A DNA stretch of 37,133 nucleotides from NCBI GenBank assembly GCA_902781185.1, contig CACZII010000001.1, forward strand, positions 1 to 37,133, read 5' to 3'. The notes beneath the pieces are model-generated. The model saw nothing but the letters and a program-made list of their open reading frames with translations. It ran no database searches and was not told the DNA's origin. This document shows, piece by piece, positions 22,375 to 30,878 of the stretch (position 1 is the stretch's first letter; the number at the start of each line of letters is the position of its first letter). This stretch comes from Fibrobacter succinogenes. GTDB taxonomy: Bacteria; Fibrobacterota; Fibrobacteria; Fibrobacterales; Fibrobacteraceae. The translations under genes were made by a program, and so were the position numbers.

Positions 22375-23580
22375 CTAGATGGTCTCCATAGAGGCCACGT
22401 CGGCGTTGTAATCGACCCCTTCCACGTCGAAACCGTTGGTGGCCAAGAAATCGTGGCGGTAGCCTTCCAGGTCGCCAACTTGGGCAAAGTTTTCCTGGGT
22501 GATGGTGGCCATGCGCTTCTTGACTTCTTCCTGGACCTTGGGATCCATTTCCCAGTCGTCGATGCGGATGAGGTGGTTTTCGTCGGTGGGAACGGCGCTA
22601 CCGGTGTAGAGGCGTTCGGCAAACAGGCGTTCCATCTGTTCGATACAGCCTTCGTGGCTGCCCTGTTCCTTCATGACCTTGAACAGAACGGACAGGTACA
22701 GCGGGATGATGGGGATGACCGCACTGGAACGGGTTACCAGGCCCTTGTTCACGGACACGTAGGCTTCGCCCTTGAGGCTTGCCTGGAGTTCGGCGTGGAG
22801 TTCCTTGGCGGTCTTTTCCAGGTGCTTCTTGGCGCCACCGATGGTACCGTCACGGTAGATAGCGTGGGAAAGGCTGGGGCCGATGTAGGAGTAGGCCACT
22901 GTCTTGACGCCTTCGTTCAGCACGCCCGCGGCGGCGAGCTGCTTAATCCAAAGTGCCCAGTCCTCGCCGCCCATCACCTTGACGGTGTTGGCTGCCTCTT
23001 CGGCAGTGGCGGGCTCTGCGCTGATGGTGCTGATCTTTCCGGTCATGCAGTCGATGGTCTCGCCAGTGAAGGTTTCGCCGATGGGTTTCAGCACGCTGCG
23101 GTACATCTCGCCGGAATCCGGGTCCACACGGACTGCGGAGGCCACGCTGTAGATAATCAGGTCGATCTTACGGCCCATCTGCTTCACGGTTTCGATGACC
23201 TTCTTGCGCATGTCGTGAGAGAAGGCGTCGCCGTTGAAAGTGATAGACTGGAGGCCTGCGGCCTTGGCTTCGCGGTCGAAAGCCATGTTGTTGTACCAGC
23301 CGGGAGTACCGCTTTTCTGACGCGGAGAGTCGGCGCCTTCCTTTTCGAAGGAGATACCGATGGTGTCGGCGCCGAATTCGAAGGCGGCGGAAATACGGCT
23401 AGCAAGCCCGTAGCCTGTGGAACAGCCCACTACGAGGACGGTCTTCGGGGCGGCCTTAGGCTCGCCACGTTCGGCTTTCTTCTTCTGTACGTACTTGATT
23501 TGACGGACCACGTCGGCGGCACAGCCTGCCGGGTGAGCGTTGACGCACATGTTGCTACGGATCATAGGTTGAATAATCAT
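22375..23580 (-). CDS. fabV: Enoyl-ACP reductase FabV
   Basis: FabV reduces trans-2-enoyl-ACP with NAD(P)H in the last step of the fatty-acid elongation cycle. It is a long-form short-chain dehydrogenase that tolerates triclosan in characterised species. The 401-residue product has the expected length, the cofactor-binding GCSTGYGLASR (52-62), the family pattern KSGTPGWYNN, and the catalytic Tyr-x8-Lys (Y242, K251) in IYRDGTIGGAK. The MIRSNMCVNAHPAGC start is typical. It follows fabF by 32 bp. No fabI is seen in the window. Confidence 0.95.
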   Translation of the reverse strand: MIIQPMIRSNMCVNAHPAGCAADVVRQIKYVQKKKAERGEPKAAPKTVLVVGCSTGYGLASRISAAFEFGADTIGISFEKEGADSPRQKSGTPGWYNNMAFDREAKAAGLQSITFNGDAFSHDMRKKVIETVKQMGRKIDLIIYSVASAVRVDPDSGEMYRSVLKPIGETFTGETIDCMTGKISTISAEPATAEEAANTVKVMGGEDWALWIKQLAAAGVLNEGVKTVAYSYIGPSLSHAIYRDGTIGGAKKHLEKTAKELHAELQASLKGEAYVSVNKGLVTRSSAVIPIIPLYLSVLFKVMKEQGSHEGCIEQMERLFAERLYTGSAVPTDENHLIRIDDWEMDPKVQEEVKKRMATITQENFAQVGDLEGYRHDFLATNGFDVEGVDYNADVASMETI

Positions 23581-23612
23581 TGTTTTTCCTTTTTTGTTAA
23601 TCTTAAAACTTT

Positions 23613-24863
23613 TTACCCGTTAAACTTCTTGATGACCACCACGCCGTTATGGCCGCCGAACCCAAGTGAGGCGGAAACGGCCACGTCGATGTTGCCTTCC
23701 ACACCGACTTTGGGCACGTAATCGAGGTCACAACCCTCATCGGGAGTATCCAGGTTCAGGGTGGCGGGGTAGAAGGAGTCGCGGATGGCGAGGGTAGAGA
23801 TGATGGCCTCGATGACGCCGGCGGCTCCGACGCAGTGGCCGGTCATGCTCTTGGTGCTGGAAACCTTGATCTTGTGGGCGTGTTCGCCCAGCACGATTTT
23901 CAGCATCTCGGTTTCGGTAATGTCGTTCAGGTGGGTAGAGGTTCCGTGGGCGTTGTAGTAGTTCACCTCTGTGGGGGCGACTTCGGCGTCCTTCAGGGCG
24001 CGGCTCATAGCCTTGGCGCAGGTCTCTCCACCCGGGCGGGGGCTGGTGATGTGGTAGGCGTCGGCAGAGGCGCCGTAACCGGCTAGTTCCGCATAGATTT
24101 TCGCGCCGCGGGCCTTGGCATGTTCCAGTTCTTCCAGGACCATCACGGCACCGCCTTCGCCCATGACAAAGCCGCTACGGTCTTTGTCGAAGGGGCGGGA
24201 CGCCTTTTCGGGGGCGTCGTTAAACTTGTCGGTGAGGGCGTGCATGCCGGCGAAACTCTTGATGGAGTACTCCGTGATGCCGCTTTCGGAACCGCCGGCC
24301 AGGCACACATCCAAGCGACCGGACCGGATGGAATCCAGGGCGACCCCGATGGCGTCGGTGCCAGAGGCACAGGCGGTGCACACCGTATGGGCAAGCCCCG
24401 TAATGCCCAGCGCGATAGAAACGTTGGCGCAGGCCTCGTTGGGGATCAGTTCCGGCATGGCCAGGGGCGATACCCTGCGCTTGCCACCTTCTATATACTT
24501 GTTGTAGGTTTCGTCAAGCACGTCCATTCCGGAAAGGCCGTTTCCGGCCACGATTCCCGTGGTGTCTTCGGCGAGCTGCTCGCGACTGAGGCCAGCGTCT
24601 TTCACCGCCTCGTTGGCGGCCCCTACCAAAAACTGGGTGAAGCGTGCCATGCGGCGGGCTTCTTTCGGGTCGATCCCGTGTTCTTCGGGCTTGAAATCCT
24701 TGATTTCGGCAGCGATTTTAACGGAGCAGTTGGAGGCGTCAAACAGCGTGATGGGACCGATACCGCTTTTGCCCTGCTTGATGGATTGCCACATGTCGGC
24801 GACATTTTTTCCGACGGGGGTTACGGCACCGATGCCCGTAATGACGACTCTTCTTTTGCTCAT
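23613..24863 (-). CDS. fabF: 3-oxoacyl-ACP synthase II FabF
   Basis: FabF (KAS II) condenses malonyl-ACP with acyl-ACP. The 416-residue product has the N-terminal RRVVITGIGAVTPVG, the catalytic cysteine C165 in VCTACASGTDAIG, and the two histidines in NAHGTSTHLND and MTGHCVGAAG. It ends in SLGFGGHNGVVVIKK, all as in the family. It is the first gene of a fabF-fabV unit, with a TATCTTTT box 31 bp upstream. FabF chain-length preference cannot be read from the sequence. Confidence 0.95.
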   Translation of the reverse strand: MSKRRVVITGIGAVTPVGKNVADMWQSIKQGKSGIGPITLFDASNCSVKIAAEIKDFKPEEHGIDPKEARRMARFTQFLVGAANEAVKDAGLSREQLAEDTTGIVAGNGLSGMDVLDETYNKYIEGGKRRVSPLAMPELIPNEACANVSIALGITGLAHTVCTACASGTDAIGVALDSIRSGRLDVCLAGGSESGITEYSIKSFAGMHALTDKFNDAPEKASRPFDKDRSGFVMGEGGAVMVLEELEHAKARGAKIYAELAGYGASADAYHITSPRPGGETCAKAMSRALKDAEVAPTEVNYYNAHGTSTHLNDITETEMLKIVLGEHAHKIKVSSTKSMTGHCVGAAGVIEAIISTLAIRDSFYPATLNLDTPDEGCDLDYVPKVGVEGNIDVAVSASLGFGGHNGVVVIKKFNG

Positions 24864-24894
24864 AAAGGTGTTCTCTTTTTCGCCTCTTTTCCTA

Positions 24895-24902
24895 AAAAGA
24901 TA
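24895..24902 (-). promoter_or_regulatory. Candidate promoter box (TATCTTTT) for fabF-fabV
   Basis: GCTATCTTTTTAGG on the minus strand, 31 bp upstream of the fabF ATG, is the same GCTATCTTT core as at 36481-36489. Confidence 0.35.
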
Positions 24903-25027
24903 GCTTTTTTTGGCCCTTATCTTAACGCCACTCCGAAGAAAATCCCGAGTGTACTTTATAAAGAAGCCAAATAAGGAAAAAGGAATGTTTTTGTAAGCGA
25001 AGAACCGAGCTTGTCAACGCGCTATCG

Positions 25028-26272
25028 CTATACCGGCGGGAAGAACAAGTAGGCAATGGCAATGGCGGCAATGACTCCTGCAGCGTCGGCAATCAGGGCG
25101 CAGGTGACGGCGTGGCGGGTCTTCTTCACGCCCACGGAACCGAAGTATACTGCGATGATATAGAACGTGGTATCGGCTGCTCCCTGGAACATGCAGCTGA
25201 GACGTCCGGCAAAGCTGTCGGGGCCCATGGTCTTCATGGCGTCAATCATCATGCCGCGGGCACCGCTTCCGCTCAAAGGCTTCATCAAGGCGGTGGGGAG
25301 GGCGGGCACCACATCGTTTCCAGCTCCGAACAAACTAAGTATCCACGAGATTCCGTTCATGAGCAGGTCCATGGCACCGCTGGCCCGGAATACGGCCACG
25401 CCCACGAGGATAGCCACCAGGTTCGGGATAATCATCACGGCGGTATGGAAGCCGTCCTTGGCACCTTCCACAAAGGCTTCGTAAGCCTGGACTTTCTTGT
25501 AGATGGCCAGTCCCAAAAAGGCGACGATGATTCCGAAGAGAACGATTCCGCTGATGAACAGGCTTGTGGTGCCGATGGCCTCGGCGGTCAGGTGGCTAAA
25601 GTAGAACATGATGGCGACGACAACGGCAACGCCTCCGCCCAGCCAAGCTACGGTAACGGGGTCCTTGAGCTTGACCTTCTGGAAAAAACTCAGGGCGAAA
25701 ATGCCTGCGATGGTGCTGAAGAACGTGGAAAGAAGCAGGGGCAAAAAGACGTCGCTGGGATTTGCCGCCCCCATCTGGGCGCGGTAGGTCATGATGCTCA
25801 CGGGAATGAGGGTAAGTCCGCTGGCGTTTAGCACCAGGAACATAATCTGGGAATTACTGGCGACGGTCTTGTCCTCATTGGGGTTCAGGTCCTGCAACTG
25901 TTTCATGGCCTGGAGTCCCATGGGGGTGGCCGCGTTGTCCAGTCCCAGCATGTTGGCGCTGATGTTCATGAGCATGGTTCCCACTACGGGGTGGCCCTTG
26001 GGTATTTCGGGGAACAGACGGCTGAACAGAGGGGAGACAATCTTCGCGAGAATCTGGACGGCGCCGGCCTTTTCGCCGATTTTCATAATGCCAAGCCACA
26101 GGGAGAGAATTCCCGTAAGCCCAAGGGCTATCTCGAAGGCCGTCTTCGACATGTCGAAAGCGCCGAGAATGGCCTTGTTGAAAATACCGGAGTCACCGAA
26201 GGCGAGCCACTGGACCATGCAGGCCACGAAGCCGCCTAAAAAGAAAACGAGCCAGATGATGTTCAAAACCAT
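25028..26272 (-). CDS. SpmA/SpmB-like nucleoside-recognition (Gate) domain membrane protein
   Basis: A 414-residue polytopic membrane protein. The N-terminal half (about residues 1-200) resembles SpmA: GKSxF-like DMSKTAFEIALGLTGILSLWLG and ANMLGLDNAATPMGLQAMKQL. The C-terminal half (about 265-414) resembles SpmB: VEGAKDGFHTAVMIIPNLVAILVGV and PTALMKPLSGSGARGM. The two are separate proteins in Bacillus, where they affect spore maturation. Fused forms occur in non-sporulating bacteria, so a sporulation role is not implied; transport of an unknown solute is likely. A TAAATTTA box ends 4 bp before the ATG, with no Shine-Dalgarno, suggesting a leaderless mRNA. Confidence 0.8.
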   Translation of the reverse strand: MVLNIIWLVFFLGGFVACMVQWLAFGDSGIFNKAILGAFDMSKTAFEIALGLTGILSLWLGIMKIGEKAGAVQILAKIVSPLFSRLFPEIPKGHPVVGTMLMNISANMLGLDNAATPMGLQAMKQLQDLNPNEDKTVASNSQIMFLVLNASGLTLIPVSIMTYRAQMGAANPSDVFLPLLLSTFFSTIAGIFALSFFQKVKLKDPVTVAWLGGGVAVVVAIMFYFSHLTAEAIGTTSLFISGIVLFGIIVAFLGLAIYKKVQAYEAFVEGAKDGFHTAVMIIPNLVAILVGVAVFRASGAMDLLMNGISWILSLFGAGNDVVPALPTALMKPLSGSGARGMMIDAMKTMGPDSFAGRLSCMFQGAADTTFYIIAVYFGSVGVKKTRHAVTCALIADAAGVIAAIAIAYLFFPPV

Positions 26273-26276
26273 GGCA

Positions 26277-26284
26277 TAAATTTA
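26277..26284 (-). promoter_or_regulatory. Candidate promoter box (TAAATTTA) for the Gate-domain gene
   Basis: TTTTCTAAATTTA on the minus strand, followed by TGCC and then the ATG at 26272. The 4-bp gap equals that before hemL ATG 16996. Confidence 0.35.
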
Positions 26285-26421
26285 GAAAATGGGGGATAAG
26301 GGCTGATGTGTACAAATGCGTAAGGCGAGGGGCATAGACACGTTATCATGGATATGACCGAGCCTAGCATTTGGGACTTGAGCGAAAGGCCAATGTGAGG
26401 TGTGACGTGTGTGATGAATCG

Positions 26422-26441
26422 TTGTTAACAAATATTTACAA
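26422..26441. promoter_or_regulatory. Possible operator (TTGTTAACAA palindrome) upstream of the DsbA-like gene
   Basis: In the 286-bp gap 26273-26558, TTGTTAACAA (26422-26431) is a perfect palindrome, and TTGTTAA plus TTTACAA form a wider imperfect inverted repeat. A TTGAC follows, and a TATTTTTA box lies at 26492-26499. The rest of the gap shows no gene. No regulator can be named. Confidence 0.25.
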
Positions 26442-26558
26442 ACTGTTGACTCAATCTGACGAAAAGCTCCACACTCACAATTCACCCACCCTATTTTTAT
26501 ATATTCCCTCTGTATCGCAGGACTATCCCTGCAAAGTTTAACCGATAAAAGGACATCT

Positions 26559-27293
26559 ATGAAACGTCTCTCTCTCGTTGCTATGGCAATCTTCTTCGCA
26601 AGCCTCGTGGCTTGCAACCAGGCTTCCGCCGGTTCCTCTTTTAACCAGCAGGCTAAGCTGGACTCCTTGGAAAAGGATTTCAAGCAGGTCAAGGAAGAAT
26701 TTGAAATCATCAAGTACGCCCTGGACAAGCGCGGCATCTCCCTGGAACAGGCCCGTGCCGAAATGGAAGCGGACAACAAGGTCTGGGATATTCCCGACGA
26801 GGACAGCCCGGTTTTCGGCAACACCAAGAACCCGAAGCTCACCATTGTTGAATTCACCGAATTCCAGTGCCCCTACTGCAGCCGTATCGCTCCTACTATG
26901 AAGGAACTGAACGACAAGTACGGCAACAAGATCAAGTTCGTCTATAAGCATTTCCCCCTGAGCTTCCATGCCAACGCTCCGGCTGCCGCCGCAGCCTCCA
27001 TTGCCGCTCACAAGCAGGGCAAGTTCTGGGAATTCCGTTACGCATTGGCTCCTCATAGCCGTGAACTTGGCGATTCCATCTTCGTTGAAATCGCCAAGCA
27101 GGTTGGCCTGAACTTGGAACAGTTCAAGAAGGACATGGTCCTGGATTCTGCCATGCAAGCCCGTATCGACAAGGACTTCAAACTGGGAGTCGAGGTCGGA
27201 GTGCAGGGTACGCCTAATTTCTACATCAACGGCAAGCGCCAGGACCGCTTCAGCAAGGAACTGGTGGAAAAGATGCTGAAAGAGGCCAAGTAA
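26559..27293 (+). CDS. DsbA-like thiol:disulfide oxidoreductase lipoprotein
   Basis: A 244-residue exported lipoprotein with lipobox SLVAC (Cys19). An amphipathic coiled-coil-prone helix lies at about residues 30-70 (LDSLEKDFKQVKEEFEIIK). The thioredoxin-fold domain has the active site FQCPYC (C104, C107), the DsbA-type helical insertion (LSFHANAPAAAAASIAAHKQ) and the cis-proline loop GVQGTPNFYING. CPYC and the DSBA/DsbG-like layout suggest oxidase or isomerase activity in the envelope. It lies 34 bp upstream of the endoglucanase gene with no terminator between, so they are probably co-transcribed; it may help fold that enzyme or others. AAAGG precedes the ATG. Confidence 0.88.
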   Translation: MKRLSLVAMAIFFASLVACNQASAGSSFNQQAKLDSLEKDFKQVKEEFEIIKYALDKRGISLEQARAEMEADNKVWDIPDEDSPVFGNTKNPKLTIVEFTEFQCPYCSRIAPTMKELNDKYGNKIKFVYKHFPLSFHANAPAAAAASIAAHKQGKFWEFRYALAPHSRELGDSIFVEIAKQVGLNLEQFKKDMVLDSAMQARIDKDFKLGVEVGVQGTPNFYINGKRQDRFSKELVEKMLKEAK

Positions 27294-27327
27294 TTTCAAG
27301 TAAAACACAAACATAAGGAAACGACAT

Positions 27328-30300
27328 ATGATTAAGCAAACATTGAAAGTCGCGACCGTCATCCTCATGGGTGCGAGCGTGGCTGCGATGGCCCAGCCGA
27401 AAGCTCCGCGCGTAGTTCCTTACAAGTTCTTCGACGAACAGTATCGTCCGGGGGGCTTCGACTATGCATATGGTGGCAAGAGTAAGGGTATTACCATTAC
27501 TAAGGATGGTGGCTATAAGTCCAAGGCTGCCCTGAACATCAAGCTGGACCCCAGCGAATATTCGGGCGCTTCTGTTTGCCTTTACAACGAAACCTTCGAC
27601 CTGAACAAGTTCATGCTCGATTCCAAGATTGAGTTCATGATCAAGGGTGCCAAGGGTGGCGAATCCGTGAAGGTGGGCCTTCTGGATGAAGAAGTCTCCG
27701 ATGGCAAGAAGACCCAGGTCGTTGTTCCTATGAACAAGTACATTGAGGGCGGCGCCATCACTACGGATTGGAAGAAGGTTTCCATTCCCTTGGTGGACTT
27801 CCCGGACCGCGGCCTCTACTGGGATAACACCCGCAAGTCCGAATTCCCGGCCCGTATCGACTGGGACAAGATTGCCGAAATCCGCTTCTCTATCGACAAG
27901 AGCGGCGCCAAGGATTTCGAAATCTGGGTAGACAACATTGAAATCGTGAAGGGCAACAAGAAGGCCAAGCCCAAGGCCAAGATCATCTACTGGGATGAAA
28001 ACGAGGACGTTATCGACGGCCCGAAGAACCCCGAAAAGCTGGATGGCAAGGCCAAGACCCTGGTCACCTTCTACGACAACAACCTGAAGGGCTTCAGCTA
28101 CAGTTATGGTGGTCTTTCTGCTCAGCGTGAAGCCAAGTCCAAGACCAGCGGCAACCCCAACGTGCTGGCCCTTTACATCGATAATAACGACTGGTCCGGT
28201 GTGACCTACTCCATGGGCGAAGGCAAGTATGCCGACCTGTCCAAGGTGCGTAACAAGGGCGGTCTCTATTTCTGGATCAAGGGCAAGCTCGGTGGCGAGA
28301 AGGTCTATGTGGGCCTTTTGGACAACCAGGGCAACGACATCAAGAGCCAGACCAAGGTCAGCCTGAACGACTGGATCGAAGGCGCCAAGGTGGGCACCGA
28401 TTGGAAGCTGGTGAAGATTCCTCTGAAGAAGTTCAACGACAAGGGTAAGGCTTGGGACGCCAACAAGCAGGCAGAAGTTGCTAAGGATATCCAGTGGAAC
28501 AAGATCCAGGAAATCCGCTTCTCCGTGGGCAAGGGCGAAAACCAGGGTGAACCCGGCAAGCCGGCTCCTGTGACCATCTTTGTGGACCAGATTACCTTCA
28601 CCGAAAATATCGACTGGGTTGACCCGGATATCAAGTGGGATAACTGGAAGTCCAAGGAGAAGGACCTGATTATTACCGACTTCGAAGGCAAGTTTACTAA
28701 GGACGTGTGGGAACCCTCCAAGGGCCCGAAGTCCAAGGTCGAAGTGGAAATGCCCTTCAAGACCTCCAAGCTTGATGGCAACTCCCTCAACGTGAAGCAT
28801 TTCGAAATGTCCGACTGGGTGGACGTTGTGTTCGACATGGTCAAGAGCAACCGCTCTGCTGCCGATCGCGACTGGACCAAGCACTGGGGCATCATGTTCG
28901 ACGTGTACTCTGAACGTGCATGGCAGTCCATCACTGTGCAGATTGGTGACGCCGGCAACGAACTGTTCGTGGCCAACACCGGTGTACCTCGTGGCCGCAC
29001 CACGGTGATCGTTCCGTTCCGTGCATTCTCCAAGTTCCCGTATTACCAGCCGCCTAACGCTAAGGAAAACGGCCTGTTCGACCTGAAGGGTGTCGTTTCT
29101 CTTGACTTCAAACCGGGTGGAGAAGGTTCTAACGGTAGCTTCGAAATCGACAACATCAAGCTCACCAACCAGAAGGAAGTGAAGGCTGCTGAACGCCCGG
29201 CTCTCGTGAAGATCGAAGTCAAGGGTACCGGCGATGTGGTTAACCCCAACATCTCTGGCGGCCTCTTCGGTATCAACGCTGCCCTTTGGGATGGCGACAT
29301 GCTGGACAACCCCAAGTTCAAGGTTCAGACGGCTGAATTCGCCAAGCGCATCAACCATGGTATCATCCGTTATCCGGGTGGTCTCCGTGCCGATGACGAC
29401 CACTGGAAGGAAATCCTCGACAACCACGACTGGATGGTCGATACCGACGAATTCCTGGCCTGGTTGAAGAAGACCGGTTCTAACGCTATGTTCACCGTGA
29501 ACTTCGGTTCCGGTACCGAAGAAGAAGCCGCCGCTTGGGTGAAGCACACCAATGTGGACAAGAAGGCCGGCATCAAGTACTGGGAAATTGGTAACGAAGT
29601 CTATGGTAACTGGCACCCCTACTATGAAAAGTATGGTAAGGACGGCGGTACCATTTACGGTAAGCGCGCTCGCAAGTTCATCGAAGCCATGAAGAAGGTT
29701 GACCCCACCATCAAGGTGGCCGTGCTCGGCGTGCTGGATGGTGAGTGGAACGACAACGTGCTTCGTGAAACCGGCGACATTGCCGACGGTATCATTGTTC
29801 ACCACTACCCGCAGCACTACGGTGAAGAAAACGACTTCGCCATGCTCTCTGCTCCGCAGGACCTGGTGCCTATCTACAGCCGCCTCCACAAGCTGGTGGA
29901 CAAGTGGACCAAGCACTTCAAGAAGAAGCAGAAGTTCGAACTCTGGCTCACGGAATGGAACTCCGTGGACTTCAACCCCGGTCCGCAGACCATTTCTCTC
30001 GAGAACGGCCTGTTCGTTGCTGACTACCTGGCTATGCTTGCCACCGAAAACGTGGACAACGCACAGTACTGGGATATCCACAACGACATCACTCCGGAAG
30101 GCGGTGACTACGGTTACTTGACCCGTTCTGCCGAAGAGTGCATGAACTGCCCGCGCCCGAGCTACTGGGCATTCCAGATGGCTTCTGACGCTCTCCGCGG
30201 CAAGCTCCTCAAGACCGAAATCTCCGGTGACAAGGAATCGCTCATTACGACCTACTACACCGAGAACGGCAAGAAGAAGAGCCTGCTCGTGATCAACAAG

Positions 30301-30501
30301 AACCCCTACAGCGATTACGAGTTGAAGCTCTCCATCCCTGGCTTCTCCGGCAAGGCTACCGTCCAGACTCTGGACCGCAGCTCCGAAAAGCTGAAGGAAG
30401 GCTGGGCCAACGACCCGTCCAAGAAGGCCAAGAAGGGTGTTGATGTGAGCAAGCCGATCAAGGTTGGCAAGCGCACCATCACGCTCATCACGGTTGAGTA
30501 A
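27328..30501 (+). CDS. celF: Secreted GH51 endoglucanase with tandem CBM modules (CelF/Cel51A-like)
   Basis: A 1057-residue cellulase. The signal peptide is cleaved probably after AAMA (residue 22). Two homologous beta-sandwich modules follow, about residues 33-210 and 243-430 (paired motifs FDYAYGGKSKG / FSYSYGG and VKVGLLDEE / VYVGLLDNQ), CBM30-like as in F. succinogenes endoglucanase F. A third sandwich (about 446-622, DLIITDFEGKF) is CBM11-like. The GH51 barrel (from about 625) has the acid/base E757 in YWEIGNEVYG and nucleophile E876 in LTEWNS, and a C-terminal beta domain ends the protein. AAGGAAA precedes the ATG. Codon use is strongly biased towards a few codons, suggesting high expression. 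Only three cysteines are seen, two in ECMNCP. CBM family names are by recall of the known enzyme. Confidence 0.88.
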   Translation: MIKQTLKVATVILMGASVAAMAQPKAPRVVPYKFFDEQYRPGGFDYAYGGKSKGITITKDGGYKSKAALNIKLDPSEYSGASVCLYNETFDLNKFMLDSKIEFMIKGAKGGESVKVGLLDEEVSDGKKTQVVVPMNKYIEGGAITTDWKKVSIPLVDFPDRGLYWDNTRKSEFPARIDWDKIAEIRFSIDKSGAKDFEIWVDNIEIVKGNKKAKPKAKIIYWDENEDVIDGPKNPEKLDGKAKTLVTFYDNNLKGFSYSYGGLSAQREAKSKTSGNPNVLALYIDNNDWSGVTYSMGEGKYADLSKVRNKGGLYFWIKGKLGGEKVYVGLLDNQGNDIKSQTKVSLNDWIEGAKVGTDWKLVKIPLKKFNDKGKAWDANKQAEVAKDIQWNKIQEIRFSVGKGENQGEPGKPAPVTIFVDQITFTENIDWVDPDIKWDNWKSKEKDLIITDFEGKFTKDVWEPSKGPKSKVEVEMPFKTSKLDGNSLNVKHFEMSDWVDVVFDMVKSNRSAADRDWTKHWGIMFDVYSERAWQSITVQIGDAGNELFVANTGVPRGRTTVIVPFRAFSKFPYYQPPNAKENGLFDLKGVVSLDFKPGGEGSNGSFEIDNIKLTNQKEVKAAERPALVKIEVKGTGDVVNPNISGGLFGINAALWDGDMLDNPKFKVQTAEFAKRINHGIIRYPGGLRADDDHWKEILDNHDWMVDTDEFLAWLKKTGSNAMFTVNFGSGTEEEAAAWVKHTNVDKKAGIKYWEIGNEVYGNWHPYYEKYGKDGGTIYGKRARKFIEAMKKVDPTIKVAVLGVLDGEWNDNVLRETGDIADGIIVHHYPQHYGEENDFAMLSAPQDLVPIYSRLHKLVDKWTKHFKKKQKFELWLTEWNSVDFNPGPQTISLENGLFVADYLAMLATENVDNAQYWDIHNDITPEGGDYGYLTRSAEECMNCPRPSYWAFQMASDALRGKLLKTEISGDKESLITTYYTENGKKKSLLVINKNPYSDYELKLSIPGFSGKATVQTLDRSSEKLKEGWANDPSKKAKKGVDVSKPIKVGKRTITLITVE

Positions 30502-30524
30502 TCCGCTTTAAAGCGAAAGAAAAC

Positions 30525-30553
30525 GCCCCGGCTCTGCCGGGGCTTTTCGTTTT
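30525..30553 (+). terminator. Terminator of the DsbA-like/endoglucanase unit
   Basis: Perfect stem GCCCCGGC (30525-30532) with GCCGGGGC (30536-30543), loop TCT, then TTTTCGTTTT. It lies 24 bp after the endoglucanase stop. Confidence 0.92.
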
Positions 30554-30565
30554 GCATAAACGGTT

Positions 30566-30878
30566 GATTTTAGCGCGAACGGTCGTTACCGTGAGCAACA
30601 AAGCCCTCGATATTAATCGAGGGTGGTTGCGAGAGTGAGCGCAGTCCGGAGAAGCATTTCTCGATTTTAGCGCGAACGGTCGTTACCGTGAGCAACAAAG
30701 CCCCTAGTATTAACTAGGGGCGGTTGCGAGAGCGAGGGCTAACCAGAGAAGTTTTTCCCAAATTTAGCCCGAGCGGTCGTTGTGAGCCAAAAGCGACTCG
30801 TCTTAACGAGTCGTGTTGGCGAGAGTGAGCGCAGGCCGGAGAAGCAATTCCCGATTTTAGCGCGAACGGTCACTAAAC
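30566..30878. repeat. Array of ~97-bp repeats with covarying hairpins
   Basis: The motif TTTAGCSCGARCGGTC recurs at 30569, 30666, 30763 and 30856 (spacings 97, 97, 93 bp). Each of the three full units carries a hairpin at the same place: CCCTCGAT/ATCGAGGG (30604-30623), CCCCTAGT/ACTAGGGG (30701-30720) and CGACTCGT/ACGAGTCG (30794-30813), loops ATTA, ATTA and CTTA. An outer stem also varies in pairs: GCAAC/GTTGC in units 1 and 2, GCCAA/TTGGC in unit 3. The fourth, partial unit runs into the tRNA terminator. In the minus direction each hairpin is followed by a short CTTTG or CTTTT, so all look like degenerate terminators. No open frame fits this stretch. Confidence 0.85.

Noticed and set aside
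22453-23721. A 422-codon frame antisense to fabV
   Set aside because: It lies entirely opposite a complete FabV and the end of FabF, and shows no family motifs.
24864-25027. A terminator for the Gate-domain gene
   Set aside because: No convincing hairpin with a T-tract was seen downstream of its stop on the minus strand; read-through into fabF cannot be excluded.
26273-26558. A small gene in the 286-bp gap before the DsbA-like gene
   Set aside because: No frame with a ribosome site and protein-like composition was found; the stretch looks like a regulatory region.
27250-30081. A 943-codon open frame antisense to the endoglucanase
   Set aside because: It is an artefact of the biased codon use of the plus-strand gene. 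It has no ribosome site, its translation shows no recognisable domain, and the plus-strand protein has complete GH51 motifs.
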